From positions 1-7,695 of the forward strand of contig CAKSRS010000080.1 of the NCBI GenBank assembly GCA_934487205.1: 7,695 bases of DNA, given 5' to 3'. This DNA comes from an uncultured Clostridia bacterium (lineage in GTDB: Bacteria > Bacillota > Clostridia > UBA1381). The stretch's first letter is position 1; the number at the start of each line of letters is the position of its first letter. The position numbers and the translations under genes are program-made. The notes below the pieces were generated by a model, which did not search any database, was not told the DNA's origin, and worked only from the letters and a program-made list of their open reading frames with translations. Shown here in pieces: positions 1 to 5,883 of this stretch.

Positions 1-63
1 CTTTCTTTGAAGGCTTGTTTGCCATGCCACAAAATCCACAATTATTTATATTTCAATGTTCAT

Positions 64-113
64 GCTAAACTATATTTGTTTTTCAAGAACCACTTGACTT
101 TTATATAGTTAGC
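64..113. repeat. Nested imperfect inverted repeat downstream of luxS
   Basis: The left arm GCTAAACTATAT (64-75) pairs with the right arm ATATAGTTAGC (103-113), giving 11 base pairs with one bulged A at 69. Inside it a smaller hairpin is possible, TCAAG (83-87) with CTTGA (93-97) around the loop AACCA. The right arm begins four bases after the luxS stop codon on the minus strand, so the structure would form in the luxS 3' untranslated RNA. No U-run follows the outer stem in the luxS direction, so it is not a standard intrinsic terminator. The inner hairpin is followed on the plus strand by CTTTTATAT, a poor terminator for transcripts entering from the left. The pairing is seen directly; any function is inference. 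Confidence 0.45.
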
Positions 114-116
114 TCC

Positions 117-569
117 TTAAAAGTATTTAAAATCAATTTCACTTTTGTTTAAAATTTCCAGATAATTCTTTGCCTCATTTTTTGCAGCGGAAAGTTCAAG
201 ACTTCTGTAATTTCCGCATTCGGTTTCAGATGCACCGAAAACTTCGCCGTCATGCTGAATTATCCGGCGGCAACATTCCTTAACTTCATTTAAAACCGCG
301 TCGTTATCCTCATTGCGCACCAGAAGGTAAAATCCCGTCTGACACCCCATGGGTCCAAAATATATTACATCAAGCGCGGTGTTTCTTATATATGTGGAAA
401 ACATATGCTCAAATGTATGCATTGTGATATTATCCATATAATTTCCGCCGTTGGGACGCCGCGTACGCATATCATATGTTGTTATATCGCCGTCTATGCG
501 TGAAATGTAGAACCCTTCGGCAAATTTCCGATGGTCGACGCAAAAACTTGCATTTTTACTGATATCCAT
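117..569 (-). CDS. luxS: S-ribosylhomocysteine lyase LuxS (autoinducer-2 synthesis)
   Basis: LuxS is a cytoplasmic metalloenzyme that cleaves S-ribosylhomocysteine to homocysteine and 4,5-dihydroxy-2,3-pentanedione, the precursor of autoinducer-2. It thereby closes the activated methyl cycle. The 150-residue product has the family hallmarks. HTFEH (51-55) supplies two metal-binding histidines (H51, H55) and the catalytic glutamate E54. GPMGCQTGFY (72-81) holds the catalytic cysteine C76. ECGNY (117-121) gives the third metal ligand C118. DMR (33-35) matches the conserved substrate-binding arginine region. Length is close to the usual 150-170, so the gene appears complete. The ATG at 569-567 is preceded by GAAAGGA (587-581), with a slightly long spacing of about 11. 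It is transcribed away from gdpP from its own promoter (610-638). No other methyl-cycle gene (mtnN/pfs, metK, metE) is visible next to it. Identification is secure; whether the cell uses AI-2 as a signal cannot be told. Confidence 0.97.
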   Translation of the reverse strand: MDISKNASFCVDHRKFAEGFYISRIDGDITTYDMRTRRPNGGNYMDNITMHTFEHMFSTYIRNTALDVIYFGPMGCQTGFYLLVRNEDNDAVLNEVKECCRRIIQHDGEVFGASETECGNYRSLELSAAKNEAKNYLEILNKSEIDFKYF

Positions 570-609
570 TCGTATCTCATTCCTTTCATAATTTTCCCTA
601 CATTTTGCA

Positions 610-638
610 ATTATATCACAAAATCTTTTAAATTACAA
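610..638 (-). promoter_or_regulatory. Predicted luxS promoter, sigma-A type with extended -10
   Basis: Read on the minus strand, TTGTAA (638-633) and TATAAT (615-610) are separated by exactly 17 bases. The -10 box is perfect and is preceded by TGA, an extended -10 element. The -35 matches the TTGACA consensus at four of six positions. Transcription would start near 603, giving a leader of about 35 bases before the luxS ATG. The motif match is seen directly; use in the cell is inferred. Confidence 0.75.
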
Positions 639-652
639 CTGTTTTTTTACTA

Positions 653-681
653 TTGACTAATTATAATATATGTGATAAAAT
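653..681 (+). promoter_or_regulatory. Predicted promoter of the gdpP-rplI-dnaB-tilS-ftsH operon
   Basis: TTGACT (653-658) and TAAAAT (676-681) are separated by 17 bases, and the -10 is preceded by TGA (673-675), an extended -10 element. Each hexamer matches consensus at five of six positions. The predicted start is around 687-688, leaving a leader of about 57 bases before the gdpP ATG. The -35 box lies only 14 bases from the -35 box of the divergent luxS promoter. No comparable promoter was noticed between the downstream genes, so this is the likely main promoter of the cluster. Confidence 0.8.
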
Positions 682-692
682 GGTAGAATAAG

Positions 693-733
693 TTTAATAT
701 TGCAAATTTTGCGATTTACAAGCGCATATTAAA
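693..733 (+). repeat. Leader inverted repeats upstream of gdpP (possible operator or RNA hairpin)
   Basis: Two nested symmetries lie in the predicted gdpP leader. The outer one pairs TTTAATAT (693-700) with ATATTAAA (726-733), a perfect 8-bp match that ends directly beside the Shine-Dalgarno sequence at 734-739. The inner one is GCAAATTTTGC (702-712), a palindrome with 5-base arms around a central T. The outer stem is all A-T, so an RNA hairpin would be weak. The inner palindrome, about 15-25 bases downstream of the predicted start, could instead be a repressor site. The symmetries are seen; the role is inference. Confidence 0.4.
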
Positions 734-744
734 GAGGAGACATT

Positions 745-2748
745 ATGAAAAAGCGATATGGCGACACCCCGGAGGCTGTCGGAATTATTGCCGCCGCCAT
801 TGTACTTTTGGCGTGCAGTATTTATACTTTTTACTACGGTCAGAATATTCAGGGAGCTGTGCTTGCATCAGCGGCTGTTGTTCTCGGAGTATACGGAGCT
901 GTTTTTTCGCGCAGACACAAAAAAAGCTTTTCCGAATACGTTAAAATGCTTACTTCGCGCCGCGAAGGCATGTCGAGCGACGCAATAAGCAAATTCCCGC
1001 TGCCGATGGCAGTTTTACAGGTTAACGGTCAGATAAGCTGGTACAACGACCTTTTTGCCGAAATGCTCGGCTCAAACGACCTTTACAATATTGTAATCGG
1101 CGACGTTATGCCGGAAATTAAATGGTCGGAAATTCTGAAATCGACAAAAGGGATTTACACCTATGCCGGCTATAAGGGGCACAAATACAACGTTGTCGGC
1201 GATATTATAAAGACCGAGGCGTCCACGCCGGAAAAACCTGATTATTCGGTTCTTCTCTATTTTATCGACAAAACGGAAACCGAATCTCTGCGCAGCAGAT
1301 ACGAAAACGAAAAAACGGACATAGCCGTGGTCAACATTGATAATTTTGACGAAGTATTTCAAAAAATGGATGACGCTGATTATCAGCAGACAATTTCGAG
1401 CATCAACCGTTATATAGCGGCATGGGCATCGGAAAACAAGGGCGTCCTGAAAAAAACTGAACGCGACCGTTTTTTGATTTTATTTGAGCATCAGTTTTTA
1501 AAATCCTGTATACAGAAAAAATTTGACGTTCTCGAAAAGGTGCGTTCTATCGGCGAAACCGTAAAAATGCCGATAACTATCAGTATTGGCGTAGGCGTTG
1601 GCGGCACAATTCTTGAAAATAACGACTATGCGCGCGCCGCTCTTGATATGGCTTTGGGCAGAGGCGGCGACCAGGCGGCGGTAAAAGACGCAAGCCAATA
1701 CAACTTTTACGGCGGCATTGCAAAGGATTATGAAAAAAGCACACGTGTAAAAACACGTGCATTCTCGGTTGCGCTGAAGGACTTTATATCCAATTCGGAT
1801 AAAGCTATATTTATGGGGCACAGCGCTCTTGATTATGACGCATTCGGCGCGGCAATCGGATTGCAGCGCGCAGTACGCACGCTGGGCAAAGAACCTTATA
1901 TCGTATTTGATAACTCCCCCGCCGTAAAACTTTTGGCAGATGACTTGGGAAAAATAGAAGAATACCGCGGCATGCTTATTTCGCCCGAAGCGGCGGAAGA
2001 CATAATAACAATGAATACGCTTTTGGTGGTTCTGGACACACATCGTCCGTCTATGATGCCGAATCCGGCATTGCTGAAAAAAACGACAAAAGTTGTTTTA
2101 ATCGACCACCACAGGCGCAGTGCGGAATTTTTAACCGATATTTCCCTTGTATATCATGAGCCGTATGCATCTTCCACGTGCGAAATGGCGACGGAAATCC
2201 TACAATATATAAATGACAGCAAAAAACTCACTTCTTTTGAGGCAAAATCGCTTTACGTGGGTATATTGATGGATACAAAGAACTTTACCGTAAAAACCGG
2301 CGTCCGTACATTCGAGGCAGCATCATACCTGCGGCGATACGGACTTAATACGACGGAAGTGCGCAGACTGTTTAACTCGGACAAGGAAGATTTTCTGCGC
2401 AAGGCGGAAATTATAAAAAAATCAGTGAGCCTGCATGAAAAGTATCTTGTTTCCGTATGCGATAAATCATATCCCAACATGAAGGTTATATCTTCGCAGG
2501 CGGCGGACGAAATGCTTAATCTGAGCGGTGTTACCGCTGCATTTGTGTTATATCCGCTTGAAGATGACATCTGCCTTTCGGCACGTTCGCTGGGCGATGT
2601 GAATGTTCAGCTTATAGCAGAAAAGCTCGGCGGCGGCGGACATGCAACGGTTGCCGGTGCACAGCTCAAAACCCGCAATCTTGACAATGCCTTTGAACAG
2701 CTTAAGGCTGCAATCGAAGAATACATTGAAGAAAACAGAAAGGATTAA
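745..2748 (+). CDS. gdpP: Cyclic-di-AMP phosphodiesterase GdpP (YybT family, DHH-DHHA1)
   Basis: GdpP is a membrane-anchored enzyme that hydrolyses c-di-AMP to pApA and so lowers this second messenger, which governs potassium transport, turgor and cell-wall stress. The 667-residue product has the full family layout: two membrane helices (about 11-31 and 36-54), a PAS-like domain (about 82-175), a degenerate GGDEF domain (about 190-315) and a DHH-DHHA1 phosphodiesterase (about 350-660). The usual GGDEF signature is replaced by ERDRF (239-243), as expected for a domain that does not make c-di-GMP. The DHH metal ligands are all visible: H359, D363 and D365 in GHSALDYD, D431 in VVLDTH, DHH at 454-456, and D510 in GILMDTKNF. 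The DHHA1 GGGGH motif is at 629-633. The ATG at 745 follows AGAGGAG (733-739) at good spacing. It is the first gene of the operon and ends four bases before rplI, the family's common neighbour. Confidence 0.96.
   Translation: MKKRYGDTPEAVGIIAAAIVLLACSIYTFYYGQNIQGAVLASAAVVLGVYGAVFSRRHKKSFSEYVKMLTSRREGMSSDAISKFPLPMAVLQVNGQISWYNDLFAEMLGSNDLYNIVIGDVMPEIKWSEILKSTKGIYTYAGYKGHKYNVVGDIIKTEASTPEKPDYSVLLYFIDKTETESLRSRYENEKTDIAVVNIDNFDEVFQKMDDADYQQTISSINRYIAAWASENKGVLKKTERDRFLILFEHQFLKSCIQKKFDVLEKVRSIGETVKMPITISIGVGVGGTILENNDYARAALDMALGRGGDQAAVKDASQYNFYGGIAKDYEKSTRVKTRAFSVALKDFISNSDKAIFMGHSALDYDAFGAAIGLQRAVRTLGKEPYIVFDNSPAVKLLADDLGKIEEYRGMLISPEAAEDIITMNTLLVVLDTHRPSMMPNPALLKKTTKVVLIDHHRRSAEFLTDISLVYHEPYASSTCEMATEILQYINDSKKLTSFEAKSLYVGILMDTKNFTVKTGVRTFEAASYLRRYGLNTTEVRRLFNSDKEDFLRKAEIIKKSVSLHEKYLVSVCDKSYPNMKVISSQAADEMLNLSGVTAAFVLYPLEDDICLSARSLGDVNVQLIAEKLGGGGHATVAGAQLKTRNLDNAFEQLKAAIEEYIEENRKD
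2738..2744 (+). promoter_or_regulatory. Ribosome binding site that fixes the rplI start
   Basis: GAAAGGA lies 8 bases before the ATG at 2753 and overlaps the last codons of gdpP. It supports 2753 over an in-frame upstream start at 2642, which would add 37 residues read from gdpP sequence in another frame. Confidence 0.85.
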
Positions 2749-2752
2749 TATT

Positions 2753-3199
2753 ATGAAAGTAATTTTAAATCAGGACATAAAAGGTCACGGAAAAAAGGGA
2801 CAGCTTGTCGAGGTTTCCGACGGATACGCAAGAAATTATCTGCTCCCCAAAAAACTTGCTCAAGAAGCTACAAGCACCAATATAAACATAATGAACGGCA
2901 AGAATGAGTCCGAGGCGCACCGCCAACAGGTTGCACTTGAGGAAGCGCAGTCCCAAAAGGCAAAAATGGAAAGCATTGAGGTTGTTCTTACTGCAAAAGC
3001 TGGCGAAAACGGCAAACTTTTCGGTTCTATTACATCAAAAGACGTTGCCGAGGCGCTTAAAATGCAGCATCACATAAAGCTTGACAAAAAGAAATTTGTT
3101 ATGCCCGACGGTATAAAAGCAATCGGAACAACAACCGTAGATGTCAAAATTCACACGGGCGTTACCGGAAAATTGAAGGTTGTTGTAAAAGAGCAATAA
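2753..3199 (+). CDS. rplI: 50S ribosomal protein bL9
   Basis: bL9 is a large-subunit protein that binds 23S rRNA near the base of the L1 stalk and helps maintain reading frame. The 148-residue product starts MKVILNQDIKGHGKKG and shows the bL9 signature in its first 40 residues (KKGQLVEVSDGYARNYLLP, 14-32). A polar, charged connecting helix follows (about 41-74), then the C-terminal domain with the conserved GENGKLFGSIT (84-94). Length matches the family (about 147-150). The start at 2753 is chosen because its product begins exactly where bL9 proteins begin and because GAAAGGA lies just upstream; the open frame continues upstream only by reading through gdpP. It follows gdpP by 4 bases and precedes dnaB by 27, the widespread Firmicute order. 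Confidence 0.98.
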   Translation: MKVILNQDIKGHGKKGQLVEVSDGYARNYLLPKKLAQEATSTNINIMNGKNESEAHRQQVALEEAQSQKAKMESIEVVLTAKAGENGKLFGSITSKDVAEALKMQHHIKLDKKKFVMPDGIKAIGTTTVDVKIHTGVTGKLKVVVKEQ

Positions 3200-3210
3200 T
3201 ATTCATTGCC

Positions 3211-3217
3211 AAAGGAG
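3211..3217 (+). promoter_or_regulatory. Ribosome binding site that fixes the dnaB start
   Basis: AAAGGAG sits 9 bases before the ATG at 3227. An in-frame TTG at 3206 lies upstream of this site and would place the ribosome binding site inside the coding region, so 3227 is preferred. This site falls in the only real spacer of the operon (3200-3226), where no terminator or promoter is evident. Confidence 0.88.
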
Positions 3218-3226
3218 TTTATAAAA

Positions 3227-4579
3227 ATGGCTGATATCAACGCGGAATATGAACTTCCGCATAATCAGGAGGCGGAAAAAGCAGTAATCGGCTGTATTCT
3301 GCAAGATAAGCGTGCTCTTATTTCCGCTGCGGAAATAATAAAACCCGATGACTTCTTTTTTGACGCTAACCGTGAAATTTTTTCGGTTGCAATGGAGCTT
3401 TTTAATGAAAATAATCCGGTAGATATTGTCACCGTTAATGACCGCCTTGCAAGATATGACAAGCTTGACGCAGTCGGCGGCATTGCATACCTGTCCGCGC
3501 TTGCGACAAGCATATCTACAACCGAAAATGTTGCATATTACGCAAAAATCATACAGGAAAAATCCATACTGCGCAAGCTTTCAACCGCGGCAACAGCCAT
3601 AAATCAGCTTGCCGTTTCACAGGAATCGGACACGAACGTTTTACTGGAACGCGCCGAACAGATAATTTTTGATGTTGCGGAAGGACGTGACCAGACAGAT
3701 ATTGTTCCCGTCAGCGAAATAATGATGTCCACTTATCAGGATATGGTAGAAAATGCTGCAAATCCGGGCGTATTGACGGGTTTGAACACGGGATTTGATG
3801 AGCTCAACCGCCGTTGCGGCGGCTTTCACGGCGGCGAATTTATTCTTATAGCCGGCAGACCGGGTATGGGAAAATCAAGTTTTGCCGTTAACATCGCCGA
3901 ATATGTTTCGATACAGGACAAAAAAACGGTTGCCATTTTCAACCTTGAAATGCCGAAAGATGCAATTTTAAAGCGTATCTTATGTTCTCAGGCACTTATA
4001 GATTCGCAGAAAATTCTTTCCGGACGATTTGAAGGTGAAGATTGGACGCGTATGGGTAAAATCCTTGATAAAATTGCGGCAGCTCCGCTTTATATTGATG
4101 ATTCGCCCCTTATAACCGTATCGGAAATCAGGGCAAAATGTCACAGACTTAAACAAACAAAGGGATTATCCATGATAGTAATCGATTACCTTCAGCTTAT
4201 GCAAAGCGGCTCAAATACGGAATCGCGTCAGCAAGCCGTATCGGATATATCCCGTTCGCTTAAAGTTATGGCAAAAGAGCTGAACGTACCCGTCATAGCG
4301 CTTTCGCAGCTGTCGCGTGCAAGTGAAACCAGAACCGACAAAAGACCTATGCTTTCGGATATTCGTGAATCCGGTTCTATCGAACAGGACGCGGACATGG
4401 TAATCTTTCTTTACCGCGATGAATATTACCACCCCGACACGGAAGATAAAAACCGCGCTGAAGTAATACTTGCAAAACACAGAGCCGGCGAAACCGGCAT
4501 GTTTAAACTTGGCTGGCAGGGAAAATACACGAAATTTATTAACATAGATTACAGAGCACAGGAAGAACCACAGGAATGA
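3227..4579 (+). CDS. dnaB: Replicative DNA helicase DnaB
   Basis: This is the hexameric helicase of the replication fork, which unwinds DNA 5'-3' using ATP and contacts primase (it is named DnaC in Bacillus). The 450-residue product has the N-terminal primase-interacting domain (about 10-110, starting at LPHNQEAEKAVIG) and a RecA-like motor (about 180-445). Visible motifs are Walker A GRPGMGKS (210-217), the catalytic glutamate E241 in NLEMP, Walker B MIVIDYLQLM (316-325), the glutamine sensor Q361 in ALSQLSR, the conserved DIRESGSIEQDAD (378-390), and AKHRAGETG (416-424) with the likely arginine finger R419. No intein interrupts the Walker A or Walker B region, where DnaB inteins commonly insert. 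The start at 3227 is set by AAAGGAG at 3211-3217. Its TGA stop overlaps the tilS start in an ATGA junction (4576-4579), which suggests translational coupling. Confidence 0.98.
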   Translation: MADINAEYELPHNQEAEKAVIGCILQDKRALISAAEIIKPDDFFFDANREIFSVAMELFNENNPVDIVTVNDRLARYDKLDAVGGIAYLSALATSISTTENVAYYAKIIQEKSILRKLSTAATAINQLAVSQESDTNVLLERAEQIIFDVAEGRDQTDIVPVSEIMMSTYQDMVENAANPGVLTGLNTGFDELNRRCGGFHGGEFILIAGRPGMGKSSFAVNIAEYVSIQDKKTVAIFNLEMPKDAILKRILCSQALIDSQKILSGRFEGEDWTRMGKILDKIAAAPLYIDDSPLITVSEIRAKCHRLKQTKGLSMIVIDYLQLMQSGSNTESRQQAVSDISRSLKVMAKELNVPVIALSQLSRASETRTDKRPMLSDIRESGSIEQDADMVIFLYRDEYYHPDTEDKNRAEVILAKHRAGETGMFKLGWQGKYTKFINIDYRAQEEPQE

Positions 4580-5883
4580 ACATAATTAAAATTGTTGAAA
4601 ATACAATATCCGAACATAATATGCTTATGCCGGGCGACCGTGTTCTTGTAGGTTTATCCGGCGGCGCGGATTCGGTTGCGCTGCTGCATATTTTCTGCTC
4701 ACTTGCTAAGAAATACGGAATATCGTTGGAGGCGGCGCACATTAATCATTGCCTGCGCACAACAGCGGACCGTGATATGCAGTTTTGTATGCAGCTGTGT
4801 GACAAACTCGGTATAAAACTTCACTGCCTTACGGCGGACATCAAAAATGGTGCAAAAAAAGCCGGACTCGGCGAAGAAATTTACGCACGCGAGGTAAGAT
4901 ATAGCTTCTTCGACAATATTGATTGCGATAAAATCGCAACGGCTCACAATAAAAATGACGCTGCGGAAACTATTCTTTTACATTTTTTGCGAGGTGCGTC
5001 GGTACGCGGACTTTCCGGAATACCTTACACACGCGGCAAAATCATACGTCCGCTGCTCGATGTAAAAAAATCGGATATTTTCGATTTTTGCAATAACAGC
5101 GACTATGAATATATGACGGACGAAACCAATCTTGAAAATATATACACGCGCAATAAAATCAGACTAAATCTGATTCCCGAAATAGAAAAGGTATATAACC
5201 CTGCATTTATCGATGTAGTGACGCAAAACGCAAAATTGTTTTCGGAAGATGCAGATTACCTTGATTCCGTGGCAAGGCGTGAATACAACGGCAAAATATT
5301 TCTTGACAAATTTTCAAGCTATGATATTGCCGTTAAGCGCCGTCTTTTGCAGCTGCATTACAAAAGTGCGGCAAATACCCGGCAGAATTTACCGAACAAA
5401 TATATTGAAAATCTGCTGCACTTAATAAATAACTGTTCTACGGGGCAAAAAATCAATCTTCCCCATGAATTAACCGCCGGACTGCAATACGGAGAGCTTA
5501 TTATTGAAAAAAAACCCGCCATATGCCGTTATGAGTATATCATAAAACCCGATGTACTTTTAAAAATTCCGGAAATAGGCAAAACTGTTATTATAACCGA
5601 ACAAAAAGGCGGCGGAATTTTTCTTGAAAACACCGACGGGCTGACGATACGCAGCAAAAAAAACGGGGATTTTTTCTACCCGTGCGGAATGAAGGGCAAA
5701 AAAAAGCTTTCCGATTACTTTACGGACAAAAAAATACCGTCACGCGACCGAAACAAAATTCCGCTTTTGGTTCAGGGCGAAAATATTGTTTCGATAATCG
5801 GTATGCGGAATGACAGACGCTTTAATAATTCAAATTTTAAAGAATACAAATTAGAACTAAAGGAGATTTGCAATGCAGACTAA
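4576..5883 (+). CDS. tilS: tRNA(Ile)-lysidine synthetase TilS
   Basis: TilS uses ATP to attach lysine to C34 of the CAU-anticodon isoleucine tRNA, changing it from methionine-like to AUA-reading. It is generally essential in bacteria. The 435-residue product opens with an N-type ATP pyrophosphatase domain. The PP-loop SGGADS is at 28-33, HINHCLR at 55-61 and TAHNKNDAAETILLHFLRG at 122-140, followed by RGLSGIP (144-150). The middle section is less conserved. The C-terminal tRNA-binding domain is recognisable from GMKGKKKLSDYF (371-382), KIPSRDRNKIPLL (386-398) and the final IIGMRNDRRF. Length is normal (about 430-470). The ATG overlaps the dnaB stop by 4 bases, with AGGAAG (4560-4565) upstream. 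The last 11 bases overlap ftsH. It is not fused to a hypoxanthine phosphoribosyltransferase as in Listeria, and no hpt gene follows it. Confidence 0.96.
   Translation: MNIIKIVENTISEHNMLMPGDRVLVGLSGGADSVALLHIFCSLAKKYGISLEAAHINHCLRTTADRDMQFCMQLCDKLGIKLHCLTADIKNGAKKAGLGEEIYAREVRYSFFDNIDCDKIATAHNKNDAAETILLHFLRGASVRGLSGIPYTRGKIIRPLLDVKKSDIFDFCNNSDYEYMTDETNLENIYTRNKIRLNLIPEIEKVYNPAFIDVVTQNAKLFSEDADYLDSVARREYNGKIFLDKFSSYDIAVKRRLLQLHYKSAANTRQNLPNKYIENLLHLINNCSTGQKINLPHELTAGLQYGELIIEKKPAICRYEYIIKPDVLLKIPEIGKTVIITEQKGGGIFLENTDGLTIRSKKNGDFFYPCGMKGKKKLSDYFTDKKIPSRDRNKIPLLVQGENIVSIIGMRNDRRFNNSNFKEYKLELKEICNAD
5859..5865 (+). promoter_or_regulatory. ftsH ribosome binding site inside tilS
   Basis: AAAGGAG lies 7 bases before the ftsH ATG at 5873 and is entirely within the last tilS codons. 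The overlap means translation of tilS passes over the ftsH start region. Confidence 0.88.

Noticed and set aside
1..25. Possible start of a minus-strand gene reading MANKPSKK from an ATG at 25 toward the left edge
   Set aside because: The basic N-terminus is plausible, but only eight codons are in the window and no AAGGAG-like site precedes the ATG, unlike every other gene here. More sequence to the left would settle it.
1..108. Plus-strand frame open from the left edge to a TAG at 106-108
   Set aside because: Thirty-five open codons can occur by chance, and the translation (rich in F, L, Y and N) resembles no family I recognise; it also overlaps the inverted repeat.
94..122. TTGACT on the plus strand near the luxS 3' end as a promoter -35
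   Set aside because: At the proper spacing there is only TTAAAA at 117-122, and it would transcribe antisense to luxS; the signal is too weak in AT-rich DNA.
1318..1690. GGDEF domain of GdpP as an active diguanylate cyclase
   Set aside because: The signature is ERDRF instead of GGDEF; this degeneracy is a known feature of the GdpP family and does not support c-di-GMP synthesis.
1742..1759. Perfect 7-bp inverted repeat CACGTGT/ACACGTG with an AAAA loop inside gdpP
   Set aside because: It encodes part of the conserved basic TRVKTRA linker before the DHH domain, where similar codons for Thr-Arg recur, so coding constraint explains it without a regulatory role.
1498..2043. Long minus-strand open frame opposite gdpP (181 codons)
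   Set aside because: It is antisense to well-conserved GdpP motifs; the translation is rich in Cys, Phe, Tyr and Arg, typical of a shadow frame.
2642..2752. N-terminal extension of bL9 from an upstream ATG
   Set aside because: The extension is gdpP sequence read in another frame; bL9 proteins begin at MKVIL, and GAAAGGA precedes the ATG at 2753.
3206..3226. Upstream TTG start for DnaB
   Set aside because: It would put the AAAGGAG site inside the gene; the ATG at 3227 is correctly spaced from that site.
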